From contig JACKNH010000004.1 in assembly GCA_024234975.1 (NCBI GenBank), forward strand, positions 124,001 through 188,000: a stretch of 64,000 bases of DNA. Direction: 5' to 3'. This DNA comes from Gammaproteobacteria bacterium (GTDB lineage: Bacteria > Pseudomonadota > Gammaproteobacteria > Ga0077536). The notes under the pieces are model-generated. The model worked only from the letters and a program-made list of their open reading frames with translations. It searched no databases and was not told the origin of the DNA. The position numbers and the translations under genes were made by a program. Positions 8,694 through 17,962 of the stretch are shown one piece after another; positions within the stretch are counted from its first letter, which is position 1, and every line of letters begins with the position of its first letter.

Positions 8694-9491
8694 TCAGCTT
8701 CCAAACATTTGCTTGAGACGCGCGCCCGGATCGTCCGAACTCATGAACGCTTCGCCCACCAGGAAGCCGTGAACACCACGGCTTCGCAGCAGCCTCACCT
8801 GATCGGCGGAATGGATGCCGCTTTCAGTGATGACGGTCCTGTCCGGAAACACATCAGGCAACAATCCCAGGGTTGTTTCGATATCGGTGCGGAAAGTCCG
8901 CAGGTCCCGATTGTTGATGCCTATCAGTGGCGTCCGCAGCACGTGCGCGCGCTCCAGTTCTTCGCGATTGTGAACCTCGACAAGTACGTCCAGGCCGCAG
9001 CGTTGCGCGGTTCGCGCAAGTTCGGCCATGGTGGCATCGTTGAGACAGGCGGCGATGAGCAGAATGCAGTCAGCGCCCATCACGCGGGATTCGATGATTT
9101 GATACGGATCGACCATGAAATCCTTGCGTAAGACCGGCAGCGCGCAGGCCTCCCTTGCGGCTTTGAGGTGGTCCGGTGATCCTTTGAAGTACTGTTTGTC
9201 GGTCAGCACTGACAGGCAGGTGGCGCCACCCCTGGCGTAGGCGGCGGCAATCGCCGCCGGATCATAATCCTCCCGAATCACGCCCTTGCTCGGTGAAGCG
9301 CGTTTGCACTCGGCGATGACGGCGGCGTGGCCATGTTCGATGGCTGTGGTGATGGCGCGGGCGAAACCACGCGTCGGCGGCAAACTGCCGAGCTGCGCTT
9401 CCAGCGTATCCAGCGGGACGCGCGCGCGTTGCGCGGCGACTTCGTCGAACTTGGTGGCGACGATTTCCTTGAGAATATCCCGGTTGCTCAC
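8694..9491 (-). CDS. trpC: Indole-3-glycerol phosphate synthase
   Basis: Ring-closing decarboxylase producing indole-3-glycerol phosphate in tryptophan synthesis. It has 265 residues and is monofunctional, without the trpF domain found in E. coli. Signatures include IAECKRASPSKGVI near residue 60, VLRKDFMVDPYQI, GINNRDLRTF and ITESGIHSADQV. It is the last gene of trpG-trpD-trpC, starting 20 bases after the trpD stop. Confidence 0.96.
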   Translation of the reverse strand: MSNRDILKEIVATKFDEVAAQRARVPLDTLEAQLGSLPPTRGFARAITTAIEHGHAAVIAECKRASPSKGVIREDYDPAAIAAAYARGGATCLSVLTDKQYFKGSPDHLKAAREACALPVLRKDFMVDPYQIIESRVMGADCILLIAACLNDATMAELARTAQRCGLDVLVEVHNREELERAHVLRTPLIGINNRDLRTFRTDIETTLGLLPDVFPDRTVITESGIHSADQVRLLRSRGVHGFLVGEAFMSSDDPGARLKQMFGS

Positions 9492-9511
9492 GTTGTACTC
9501 TTTCGTTGTAT

Positions 9512-10543
9512 TCAGCCAGCTGAGCCGGCGAGCGAGTTGGATACTGCGACGAGCTGTTGAAGTTTGCGCAGGGCATCGCCTGAAGTCAGCGCTTTGTCAG
9601 CCGCGTGGACGCCTTCGGCGAGTGTCGCCGCGCGACCTGCCGCATAAATCGCGGCGCCGGCATTCAGGCAGACGATGTCCCGTCCCGGTCCCGCTTGATT
9701 GGACAGCACCGAGCGCATCAGCTTCAGGCTGGCTTCCACCGAATCCACCCGCAGCGCTTCGACGCTCTGCCGCAAGAAGCCGAACTGCTCCGGGCGCAGC
9801 TCGTAGGTGGAAATCGAACCGTTGTTGAGTTCGGCCACATGGGTCGGCGCGCCTATGCTGATTTCATCCATACCGTCCTCGGCATGGAAGACCAGCACAT
9901 GGTTCGAGCCCAATGCCTTCAACGCTTCGCACGCCGGCAACACCCATTCACGACTGAAGATTCCGACCACCTGATTCGGGGCACCCGCCGGATTGGTCAA
10001 CGGGCCCAGTGCATTGAAAAGAGTCCGGATGCCGAGTTCGCGTCGCGGACCGGCGGCATGGCGGGTGGCGCCGTGATGCGACGGCGCGAACATGAAGCCG
10101 ATACCGACCTCATCGATACAGCTTGCCACTGCTTCGGCGGACAGCGTGATATTGACGCCCGCGGCCTCCAGGACGTCCGCGCTGCCGGACTTGCTGGAGA
10201 GTGATCGGTTGCCATGCTTGGCGACGCGGGCGCCGGCGGCGGCGGCGACGAATGCCGCGGTAGTCGAAATATTGAAAGTATTGGTGCCATCGCCACCGGT
10301 GCCGGCGGTATCGACCAGATGTTCGCCGGCGATGGGTACGCGGGTGGCAAATTCCCGCATGACACTTGCAGCGGCGGTGACTTCAATGACCGACTCGCCT
10401 TTCATGCGCAGCGCGACCAGGAAGCCGCCAATCTGTGCCGGGGTCGCTTCGCCACGCATGATGATGCGCATGACATTTTCCATGTCCACGCGGGACAGGT
10501 CGTGGCGGTCGACCACGGTACGCAGGGCCTGCTGCATGTCCAT
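9512..10543 (-). CDS. trpD: Anthranilate phosphoribosyltransferase
   Basis: Transfers the phosphoribosyl group of PRPP to anthranilate. It has 343 residues. The PRPP loop DTAGTGGDGTNTFNIST, the KHGNRSLSSKSGSADVLEA loop and FAPSHHGATRHAAGPRRELG are all typical. Its stop lies 20 bases before trpC and its start overlaps the trpG stop by one base, so the three genes form one translation-coupled operon. Confidence 0.96.
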   Translation of the reverse strand: MDMQQALRTVVDRHDLSRVDMENVMRIIMRGEATPAQIGGFLVALRMKGESVIEVTAAASVMREFATRVPIAGEHLVDTAGTGGDGTNTFNISTTAAFVAAAAGARVAKHGNRSLSSKSGSADVLEAAGVNITLSAEAVASCIDEVGIGFMFAPSHHGATRHAAGPRRELGIRTLFNALGPLTNPAGAPNQVVGIFSREWVLPACEALKALGSNHVLVFHAEDGMDEISIGAPTHVAELNNGSISTYELRPEQFGFLRQSVEALRVDSVEASLKLMRSVLSNQAGPGRDIVCLNAGAAIYAAGRAATLAEGVHAADKALTSGDALRKLQQLVAVSNSLAGSAG

Positions 10544-11136
10544 CAGCCGTAGAAATCCTTGCTGAGATTGAGGAAGTTACGCAGCAGCAGATGACCGTGC
10601 TCGGTCAGAATGGACTCCGGGTGAAACTGCACGCCGTAAATCGGATGGGTCTGGTGCCGTACGCCCATTATCTCTTCGCGCTTCTTTGCGCTGCCGGTCC
10701 ACGCGGTCTCGACCAGGCACTCGGGCAGTGACTGACGCTCAATCACCAGCGAGTGATAGCGGGTTGCGGTGAACGGGTTCTGCAGGTGGCTGAAAAGGTC
10801 AGTGCCGGCGTGGAAGATATCGGATGTCTTGCCGTGCATGATGCTTGCAGCGCGAACGATATTGCCGCCGAACGCCTGCCCGATACTCTGGTGCCCCAGA
10901 CAGACGCCGAGGATGGGCGTTTGTGCGCCGAACTCACGAATCACGTCCACCGATACGCCCGCTTCCTCCGGCGTACAGGGGCCGGGCGAGATGACGATGT
11001 GCCGGGGCGCCAATGCTCTGATTTCTTCCAGCGTGATAGCGTCGTTGCGGTAAACCCTGACCTCCTCCCCCAACTCGGCGCAGTAATGCACGAGGTTGTA
11101 GGTGAAGGAATCATAGTTATCTATCATCAGCAGCAT
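10543..11136 (-). CDS. trpG: Anthranilate synthase component II (glutamine amidotransferase)
   Basis: Supplies ammonia from glutamine to TrpE. It has 197 residues, a class I amidotransferase with the nucleophile at Cys79 in LGVCLGHQSIGQAFGG, the oxyanion strand VISPGPCTPEEAG and the His-Glu pair in VQFHPESILTEHG. The N-terminal LLMIDNYDSFTYNLVHY is characteristic. First gene of trpGDC. Its partner trpE lies about 36.5 kb away on the same strand (47618-49072), separated by accessory DNA. Confidence 0.96.
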   Translation of the reverse strand: MLLMIDNYDSFTYNLVHYCAELGEEVRVYRNDAITLEEIRALAPRHIVISPGPCTPEEAGVSVDVIREFGAQTPILGVCLGHQSIGQAFGGNIVRAASIMHGKTSDIFHAGTDLFSHLQNPFTATRYHSLVIERQSLPECLVETAWTGSAKKREEIMGVRHQTHPIYGVQFHPESILTEHGHLLLRNFLNLSKDFYG

Positions 11137-11295
11137 TGAAATTCTGGACCCATGTGGAAATTGGTAATAGCGGTAGCATTTGATTCCAGGAATCTGGAAT
11201 CCTGGAAAGCGGCCAGCATCCGTCGGCAGACGGATTCTACAAGCGGGCCGTCAAATCGCAAAACGAGTGCGCGGGGGCGACGGCGGAAACAGGAA

Positions 11296-11324
11296 CGCCC
11301 TTCCGAAGGCCGACCGGAAGGGCG
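11296..11324 (-). terminator. Hairpin after the VPLPA-tailed gene
   Basis: A perfect 10-base stem, CGCCCTTCCG (11296-11305) with CGGAAGGGCG (11315-11324), and a nine-base loop. Read on the minus strand it lies just beyond the end of the 11350-11913 gene and is followed by TTCCTGTTTCC, a weak T-rich tail. It would also insulate trpG from upstream transcription. Confidence 0.6.
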
Positions 11325-11349
11325 CTTGGCGGGAGGGGCGGCAGGTCGA

Positions 11350-11913
11350 CTATTTTCGCCGCAGGCGTAGAACCAAAGCCCCTGGCAGCATCAATGCCAA
11401 TGCTCCGGGAAGCGGCACCGGCGTTACTGTATAGCTCAGTTCGTCCCAGGCTTCACCGCCAAGGACCGGAGAGATTAATTCCAACCGGCGGATTCCGACT
11501 GCGGCAATAGTGAGTTGGTCAAATTGCAGTAATGGGTCAGCCGTTGCGGTGCCCAGCAGATTGTCGGAGAGATCGTATGCCCGGATTTCGACGCCGCTGT
11601 TCAGCGGATCGTCGCTTGGGCCGGACAGTGCGTAGATAGATACATTTTCGACGTCGAAATCGAAATAGATGCTTCCGGACTCGGTCCCACAGGGACCGAC
11701 ACAAATTCCGTTGGGGTTGGACACCGCGCCGCCGTTGGGATCCTCGAGTACCGTGGGTACCGAGTTACCTATCTGCCAGAACGAAATGTTCGATGAAAAT
11801 GTGATGCCCTGGGCCGTGTACTCGCCCAGCGAGGCCACGTCATCAAACGTCACCGTCGCGGCGTGCGAGGATGCGACAAAGACTCCAATCATCAGCGGAA
11901 AAACTGCGCGCAT
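11350..11913 (-). CDS. Secreted protein with VPLPA/PEP-CTERM-type sorting tail
   Basis: A 187-residue exported protein of unknown function. Residues 1-18 form a signal peptide ending SSHA. The body is beta-rich (TVTFDDVASLGEYTAQGITF) and resembles the extracellular domains often attached to such tails. The last 25 residues read VTPVPLPGALALMLPGALVL followed by RLRRK: a VPLP motif, a hydrophobic helix and a basic end, the layout recognised by exosortase/EpsH systems. GGGAG lies six bases before the ATG. No exosortase gene is seen in the window, so the sorting enzyme must be elsewhere, or the tail is simply a membrane anchor. Confidence 0.75.
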   Translation of the reverse strand: MRAVFPLMIGVFVASSHAATVTFDDVASLGEYTAQGITFSSNISFWQIGNSVPTVLEDPNGGAVSNPNGICVGPCGTESGSIYFDFDVENVSIYALSGPSDDPLNSGVEIRAYDLSDNLLGTATADPLLQFDQLTIAAVGIRRLELISPVLGGEAWDELSYTVTPVPLPGALALMLPGALVLRLRRK

Positions 11914-12232
11914 ATGAACTCCCGTGACCGGTGTTACCCACGCAGTAAATACTGAGAATTTCGCCGGCCGGCTGCGTGGACTTTGGTTGCCAGAATAGCG
12001 GCATTATCGCCAGATCGAGGCCCGAATGCAGCCGCCGAGAACGGAAAGAAGTCGCAAATTGAATTCCAGCAGTTGGGCCCGATTGCGGATGCGAATCATG
12101 TAGCTTTTCCTGTACGTGCGCATACGTCATTCCCCGGAAATCATCCCGTTCTTTACCTTGTCGTGAGGCGGATGCCGGAGGTCGGCGGCAAAACGTCAGC
12201 GCGGGCGCAGTGGGTGGGAGTAGACTGGCCGG
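11914..12232. other. Intergenic stretch without a convincing gene
   Basis: About 320 bases upstream of the VPLPA-tailed gene, presumably including its promoter. Open frames exist on both strands, but their compositions (many Arg/Ser/Pro, no recognisable motif) look like chance frames. No repeat, tRNA or clear promoter could be called. Confidence 0.4.
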
Positions 12233-12712
12233 ATGCCCCTGCCAATCACAGTCTGTCGGGTTGTTTCCGCTTCGATATCCAGCGGGGTAACCCGCCTGGT
12301 CGCCAGCTTCACGGACACTCCAGTGGCGCCAGTCGCGCCGGGCGGACTCTATCCAGCGCCAAATTCCACAGCGGAAATATTCCAGGTCCACAAGGTAATC
12401 GAACAGATTGGCCAAGCGTATTGTTTCGAAACCTATCATTCCCAGAGACCGCCGCCTGCGCCAGGGTCGCTCTGGTATCACCGGGGCTGGTGGTTACCTG
12501 AGGCACTGGACGCTGCCAGGGACGGGGCTGCTACCTGGGTCCGTGAGTACTATCCCGATGACGGCAGCGAAGAGCTCTGTCTGTTCACGTTTACGGCCAT
12601 CGCAGCGCATGCAGCGCACGCGGAAGGCTATCGGTCGCACTATGGCTGGGTGACGGTTGAAGCCTATAACGCTTTCATCCGCGATGACATTTATCGCCTG
12701 CGGCGGGATTGA
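12233..12712 (+). CDS. Hypothetical protein, 159 residues
   Basis: I do not recognise this protein. The C-terminal two thirds look truly coding: WYHRGWWLPEALDAARDGAA, then WVREYYPDDGSEELCLFTF, an Ala/His-rich stretch and SHYGWVTVEAYNAFIRDDIY, with rising C/G at third positions. The first 45 residues are less convincing and the start is uncertain; a GGGAG lies 12 bases before the ATG. No signal peptide or membrane helix. It ends 101 bases before the terminator of the opposing TonB-receptor gene. Confidence 0.4.
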   Translation: MPLPITVCRVVSASISSGVTRLVASFTDTPVAPVAPGGLYPAPNSTAEIFQVHKVIEQIGQAYCFETYHSQRPPPAPGSLWYHRGWWLPEALDAARDGAATWVREYYPDDGSEELCLFTFTAIAAHAAHAEGYRSHYGWVTVEAYNAFIRDDIYRLRRD

Positions 12713-12812
12713 CGGAAGCCACGGGAAATTCTGATTGGCGGACGAACCGACGGGAGCCCTACGGCGCTGGATCAACCCCATGGAGGGCAGCCCGGCGTTC
12801 GCAGCGAAGCAT

Positions 12813-12850
12813 AAAGAAAAGGCACTGGCCAGCGGACAGCTGGCCAGTGC
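12813..12850 (-). terminator. Rho-independent terminator of the TonB-receptor gene
   Basis: A perfect 12-base stem, GCACTGGCCAGC (12822-12833) with GCTGGCCAGTGC (12839-12850), and a five-base loop. Read on the minus strand it is followed by CCTTTTCTTTA. It starts 10 bases beyond the receptor stop codon and is the clearest intrinsic terminator in the window. Confidence 0.85.
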
Positions 12851-12860
12851 ATGAGTCAAC

Positions 12861-15803
12861 CTAGAACTTCACCCGCATGCCGGCACGGAAAGCTGCACCC
12901 ACCACGTCGAAGAATACGGGGTTGGTGGCGCCGCCGTTGCCGCCGGGGGCGGCTGGCGGATCGCTGTCCAGCAGGTTGGTGATGGCGCCGAACAACTCCA
13001 GTTCGCGGTCACCCGACAGCTGGAACGCATAATTGGCCGACACATTCAGGTAGAACCGGGAAGGCACCCGGTTGTCGTTGATCGTGTTACGCAGCGTCGG
13101 GTCGTAACCTGCATCCTGCGGCCCGATTCGATCGCGGCGGTAGGCGCCGGCGCCGATGTAACGGCCCTGCACCGTCAACGAGAACGGACCGTTGTTGTAG
13201 GTCATCCAGCCATTGAGGATCCAGTACGGCGACGGATTCCAATCGGTGAATGCGCCCAGCGGTCCGGACTGCCCGGCGTAGTCGATCTGCGAAAAACCGG
13301 TGTCGACAATGAAGTCGTACAGGTAGGCGGCAATTCCGCGTATCGTCACCGTGCCTTCGAAGTTGTTGTTGAAGCCATCCAGGTCCAGCAGGTAGGCCGC
13401 TTCGAAGTCGATGCCGCGGGCGGTGATCTTCGAGTAGTTCTGCGCACGGTTGTCGACCAGCTGAATGTCGTTGTTCGCGCCGAACGTGATCAAATCGCAG
13501 AACGCATTGAAGCTGAAGCACTGGTCAACAATCGTCTGCGCACCGGGGTTCGAATTGATGGCATCGTTCAATTCGATTTCGTACCAGTCCGCCGAGAAGC
13601 GCAGGTTTTCCAGCGCGCCCGTCGGTTGCAATACGATACCGACCGTCGTCGTGTCAGCCTGTTCCGGCGACAGGCCGACATTTCCGCCGCCCAACACCGA
13701 AGTCGCATCCGTGGGGGATCCGGTCAGGAAGGGATTGGTGACCGAACCGCCGAACTGGCCGGCAATCGACGGGTTCTGCTGAATGTAGAGCTCGCGGAAG
13801 CCGGCGGCGCGGATATCGCGGGAACGGGTCGCACGCAGGCGCATCCATTCGGTCGGTTCATACACGGCACCGACCTTCCAGGAGGTGATGTTGAACGAGC
13901 GGGAATCGTCAGCCACCGTATCCGTGCTCTTGGTATGCGATTGGCGCAGCGCCGCGTTGATTTCCAGCGCTTTGCCGATGGCGGAATCGCGGAAAATCGG
14001 CGCATTCAATTCCACGTAGCCTTCCAGCGTTTCCTGCTTGCCGGCAAACGCTTTCTGGTAGCTCAGTGCGAATTGGCTGTAGTACGGCGCTTCCGGATTA
14101 CCGTGGGAGACGTCACCCTTGTCCGTTCGGTATTCGATACCAACCGCCGCCTGAACCGGACCGGCGCCATTGAAGCCCTCGAACAACTCGCCGCGCAGGT
14201 TGCCTGCAACCACATGCTGGTCGTAGACGAAGTCGTCAATCAGCGTGCGATGGGTATAGTCGATCGCGGCCTGGGTGATGTTGTCGGTACCGAACAGGTT
14301 GATCGGAACGCAACCCGCGGCGTCCGGATTGACGGCACCGTTGGTAGCGAAATACGGGTTGATGCCCGCGTCTGCAACCAACGCGCGACAGGCGGGCTGG
14401 CCACTGGCCGGATCGATGACCGCGTCTACCGAATATGCGAAGAACGAGTTGACCTTGTCGTTGTGCAGCCGCTGGGACTGCTCGTTGCGACCATATTGGT
14501 AGTACACGTCCCAGGCCCAGGTATCGGTCAGGTCGCCCTTGGCGCCCGTGGCGAAACGATAGGTTTCGTTGTTCGTGTCGTTGGTCTGGCGGATCTTGTC
14601 GACCAGTGATCGATTGAACCGCTGCGGCGTGGTGATAACGGCCTGCACTGCCGGCGTCAGGAACGCATTGTCCGGCTGAATAAAGGTGACGCCCGGCCCG
14701 AAGGCCCAACCCACATTGGTACTGGACCGCTTGCCGTAGGAACCTTCGACAAACGCCTGGATGTTATCGGTCAGGTCATAGTCGACATGGCCGAAAAGTG
14801 AATAGCGTTCCACCGGCACCCGGATCTTCAGGCTGTCGTAAACCGAAGAACCGTCGCCGCCGGAATGACCCTGGAATGGCAGGAAGTTCGAGCCGGAGGC
14901 ATATTTGCCGGGGTCATAATCGACCAGGTCGGTGCCCGCATCATTGAACTGCAGGCCGAGGCCCTGGAAAACACCGGTGAATGTCTGGTTGTCCGAGCGC
15001 GAATCGCGCGCGATGACGAAATTGGGTTCACCGTATGTCGGCGAAGCCGGATTGTTGAAGCCGGGGTTCGTGATGTCATCCCACGATTCGGCACACCACA
15101 GACGCGCTTCCGAGCAGTCGTCGATTTCGCCTGAATCCTGGTACTCACCGCCGATTACGAAGTGGCCACGGCCGTTTGCAAAACCGTGTCCGGCGGCAAA
15201 GGCGCCATGGAAGTCGTCGCCATCACTGCGGAAGGTCTGACCGTAGTCGATCTGCGCTTTCACGCCTTCAAACTTGGTATCGAGAATGATGTTGACGACA
15301 CCGGCAACGGCATCGGTACCGTACGCCGCCGACGCACCGCCGGTTACGATTTCGCTGCGCGCCACCAGCAGTGACGGGATCAGGTTGAGGTCGACCGCAC
15401 CACCGTTGGTGCTGGGCACGTGGCGGCGACCATCGACCAGCGTCAGCGTGCGGGTGCCGTAATACGGATTCATGCCGCGCAGGTTGGCGAGGCTGGCGCC
15501 GACATTGAAGTTACCGAGGCCGATATTGGTGGGCGTGACGTAAGCCTGATTCTGCGGGATCTGCTGAACCATGTCGCTGATATTCACCAGGCCCAGATCT
15601 TCCATGTACTGGTTGTCCAGTACGGTAATCGGGTTAGGCGTGTCGAAGGTGGTGCGCGTCACGCGCGTACCGGTAACGTAAATCTCCTCGCCCCCCTGGG
15701 CCAGTGCAAGCTGGGCGCCGCTGGCGCCGAGAATGATCGCGACACAAAGTGCTTTGCGCGCAACAGGTGGTGTCAAAGAAGAACTACTGTGCTGTCTGGT
15801 CAT
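12861..15803 (-). CDS. TonB-dependent outer-membrane receptor
   Basis: Outer-membrane gated channel taking up a large substrate with energy from TonB-ExbBD. About 980 residues from ATG 15803, chosen because GGAGGGGG sits just before it and a signal peptide follows (ALCVAIILGASGAQLALAQ). A longer frame begins at 15923 but adds unrelated residues. After GGEEIYVTGTR (TonB-box region) comes the plug, with ANLRGMNPYYGTRTLTLVDG and EIVTGGASAAYGTDAVAGVV. The rest is a 22-strand barrel ending in FRAGMRVKF with the terminal phenylalanine expected for BAM insertion. Substrate unknown. Cys pairs occur in an extracellular loop (DDCSEARLWCAE). It is a single gene with its own terminator. Confidence 0.92.
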   Translation of the reverse strand: MTRQHSSSSLTPPVARKALCVAIILGASGAQLALAQGGEEIYVTGTRVTRTTFDTPNPITVLDNQYMEDLGLVNISDMVQQIPQNQAYVTPTNIGLGNFNVGASLANLRGMNPYYGTRTLTLVDGRRHVPSTNGGAVDLNLIPSLLVARSEIVTGGASAAYGTDAVAGVVNIILDTKFEGVKAQIDYGQTFRSDGDDFHGAFAAGHGFANGRGHFVIGGEYQDSGEIDDCSEARLWCAESWDDITNPGFNNPASPTYGEPNFVIARDSRSDNQTFTGVFQGLGLQFNDAGTDLVDYDPGKYASGSNFLPFQGHSGGDGSSVYDSLKIRVPVERYSLFGHVDYDLTDNIQAFVEGSYGKRSSTNVGWAFGPGVTFIQPDNAFLTPAVQAVITTPQRFNRSLVDKIRQTNDTNNETYRFATGAKGDLTDTWAWDVYYQYGRNEQSQRLHNDKVNSFFAYSVDAVIDPASGQPACRALVADAGINPYFATNGAVNPDAAGCVPINLFGTDNITQAAIDYTHRTLIDDFVYDQHVVAGNLRGELFEGFNGAGPVQAAVGIEYRTDKGDVSHGNPEAPYYSQFALSYQKAFAGKQETLEGYVELNAPIFRDSAIGKALEINAALRQSHTKSTDTVADDSRSFNITSWKVGAVYEPTEWMRLRATRSRDIRAAGFRELYIQQNPSIAGQFGGSVTNPFLTGSPTDATSVLGGGNVGLSPEQADTTTVGIVLQPTGALENLRFSADWYEIELNDAINSNPGAQTIVDQCFSFNAFCDLITFGANNDIQLVDNRAQNYSKITARGIDFEAAYLLDLDGFNNNFEGTVTIRGIAAYLYDFIVDTGFSQIDYAGQSGPLGAFTDWNPSPYWILNGWMTYNNGPFSLTVQGRYIGAGAYRRDRIGPQDAGYDPTLRNTINDNRVPSRFYLNVSANYAFQLSGDRELELFGAITNLLDSDPPAAPGGNGGATNPVFFDVVGAAFRAGMRVKF

Positions 15804-16138
15804 ACCCCCTCCAGTTCGGCCCAAGGCCGGGACGTGCTTCGAAATGCGGCACCGGGCACGAAAAACTCGCGCGCGGGCAGTGCCGGAACAGTGCGTGTTT
15901 GTCGAAACCGGACGAGTCCGCATCCGGTTCGGACGCGCGTACTGTGAAGGAGAATTTTACAACTGTCGAGGGGGGTATTTGTTGTAAATAAACCAGAATG
16001 TTGATTCGTCAATTGTTCGTAGACGAAATAGAATTGCTCCCACTGTTACGCGGTGACCGCTGGGATTCTTCCCACCTGCCGGCCACGCGTCCACCACTTT
16101 GAATCATCGCTTCAATGAACAGCGCGCGTTGCGCTTCA

Positions 16139-17377
16139 TCAGGCCGCGTCGGGTTCTGGTGTACCTGCCGCAACGCGGGACGGCGCGGTTTCGATCAGGA
16201 ACAGTGACAGCACGCCGCTCACCAGGCCGCAACCGACCATGATGACAATCGGCGCAGCCAGCGATGTCATGTCGGCCAATTTGCCAGCAATGGTGGGCGC
16301 GGCAAAGCCGCCGACAAGTTCACCGATGCACACCACCAGGCCCATCGAAGTTGCCGCGTAACGTCGACCAATCGTTTCGCTGGGAATCACACCCATGTAG
16401 ATGGGGAACGAACCCGTACCCAACCAGCCGAGGAACAACAGGCCGGCAAGTACCAGCGTGGCGCCCTGGAAATACAACGCGGCCAGCGGTGTCACCATGC
16501 TGAGCAGACAGAACGCAATCATGATGGGCTTGCGACCGAAACGATCAGACAGTGCGGGCGCAACAAATCCACTTGTCGCGGCGCCCAGACCCAGCACCAT
16601 GATCAGCCAGCTCATTTCGCTGGGTTCATAGCCGCGATAACTGGTGAAGTACAACGGCAGGAAACCCCAACCGAGAATCATCCAGGCCACCATGAAGCAG
16701 CAGATCAGGGCACACAGCGCGATATTGCGGTTTCGCAGCATCGTTCCGATGGCAAGTTTGTCGCCGCCGGTTGCCGCCGGCTCGGGCTGGTTGCGTTCCG
16801 GTTCGCGCACCATCAGCCAGACGACCAACGCAAGCAGCAGGCCGGGTATTCCGGCGAGGAAGAAGGAGACCCGCCAATTGAAGTGCTCGGCCAGCCACAC
16901 CAGGATCACGGGCGCCAGCGTGGTCCCGAGCAGCGCCGGAAACAGGTTCTGCAGTACGCCGGCATTGAAGCCGCGCCGGCTCGGCGTGGACTCCACATTC
17001 ATGATTGAGAGGCAGACAGGCAGGAAAGGCCCTTCAGCGATACCCATGATGACGCGGGCCAGCAGCAGCACGATGAAAGTGGTGGCGAGTCCCGACAGTA
17101 CCGAACAGGCGGAAAACACGACAAGCGCGCCAATCAGGAACGGCTTGCGTACGCCGCTGCGATCCGACCAGCGGCCAATGATGAATGCGGACAGTGCCCA
17201 GGTCAACGCCAGCCCGGACTGCAACATGCCGACCTGCGTGTTGTTGAGGCTCAGTTCGTCAACGATAAACGGGGTCAGGAAGCTGGCCGCGTTGCGATCA
17301 AAAAAGGCAATACCGAACGAAAAGCCAAGCAACAGCAACAACCGGTTTTCATAACTGAACACACCGCGATCCGACAT
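16139..17377 (-). CDS. Major facilitator superfamily transporter
   Basis: A 412-residue inner-membrane permease with 12 predicted helices in two halves. The loop between helices 2 and 3 has the MFS signature GRWSDRSGVRKPFLIG, repeated in the second half as ALSDRFGRKPIMIAF. The motif RVIMGIAEGPFLPVCLSIMN resembles anion:cation symporters of the ACS type that carry organic acids, which suits a neighbouring thioesterase and secreted proteins, but the substrate is unknown. It is transcribed away from the thioesterase gene at 17517. Confidence 0.85.
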   Translation of the reverse strand: MSDRGVFSYENRLLLLLGFSFGIAFFDRNAASFLTPFIVDELSLNNTQVGMLQSGLALTWALSAFIIGRWSDRSGVRKPFLIGALVVFSACSVLSGLATTFIVLLLARVIMGIAEGPFLPVCLSIMNVESTPSRRGFNAGVLQNLFPALLGTTLAPVILVWLAEHFNWRVSFFLAGIPGLLLALVVWLMVREPERNQPEPAATGGDKLAIGTMLRNRNIALCALICCFMVAWMILGWGFLPLYFTSYRGYEPSEMSWLIMVLGLGAATSGFVAPALSDRFGRKPIMIAFCLLSMVTPLAALYFQGATLVLAGLLFLGWLGTGSFPIYMGVIPSETIGRRYAATSMGLVVCIGELVGGFAAPTIAGKLADMTSLAAPIVIMVGCGLVSGVLSLFLIETAPSRVAAGTPEPDAA

Positions 17378-17516
17378 CCCCGTTCTCCCCCTGGCGGAAC
17401 CGGCCAGCAGTATAGCGTCAAAGCGCGCGTCGAGGTCAGTCGGGCTGTCGCGCCGGCACCAATGGCGGCTCGGCTTTGCTAAGCTGCAATCAGTACGTGG
17501 TCACCGACGTCATCCC

Positions 17517-17939
17517 ATGCCGATATCCAACCTGTATATCAAAGCCTTCCATGCCGGTCCTGCAGTCATCGACGCCAATGGCCATGTGAACAACGTCGCA
17601 TACGTGCAGTGGATGCAGGACATCGCCATCGAGCACTATCATTCACTGGGTGGCAATGCGGCCCAGGGCGACAGCGCAACGTGGGTGGTGCGCAAGCATG
17701 ACATCGAATATTTCGCCGGCGCCATCGCCGGGGATGAGATCGAAGGCCGCACCTGGATCGAGGATCTGCGCCGCGTGCGCTCACTGCGCAAGTACGAATT
17801 CGTGCGCAAGGCCGACGGCATCGTACTGGTCAGGGCGCAGACGGATTGGGTGTTCGTCGATACCACAACTGGCGCGCCGCGCGCGGTCAGTGCCGCGGTG
17901 ATCACCGCGATTACACAAGGCGCCGCAAGCACTTCCTGA
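17517..17939 (+). CDS. Acyl-CoA thioesterase, 4HBT hotdog family
   Basis: A 140-residue cytosolic hotdog protein that should hydrolyse acyl-CoA thioesters. The core stretch DANGHVNNVAYVQWMQD matches the 4-hydroxybenzoyl-CoA thioesterase/YbgC pattern, with the expected asparagine-rich turn and an Asp just ahead of it (VIDANGH). The later strands (RRVRSLRKYEFVR, VLVRAQTDWVFVD) fit the family. It is divergent from the MFS gene and converges with the 17963-18739 gene. Confidence 0.85.
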   Translation: MPISNLYIKAFHAGPAVIDANGHVNNVAYVQWMQDIAIEHYHSLGGNAAQGDSATWVVRKHDIEYFAGAIAGDEIEGRTWIEDLRRVRSLRKYEFVRKADGIVLVRAQTDWVFVDTTTGAPRAVSAAVITAITQGAASTS

Positions 17940-17962
17940 GGTGGCCTCAGGCAGGCAGCGGA

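Noticed and set aside
11843..12481. 212-codon minus-strand frame overlapping the VPLPA gene start
   Set aside because: Would overlap the signal peptide region of a better gene and has an Arg/Ser/Pro-rich, motif-free composition.
13626..14609. 327-codon plus-strand frame opposite the TonB receptor
   Set aside because: A mirror of the receptor coding strand, rich in Arg/Gly/Val with no recognisable domain.
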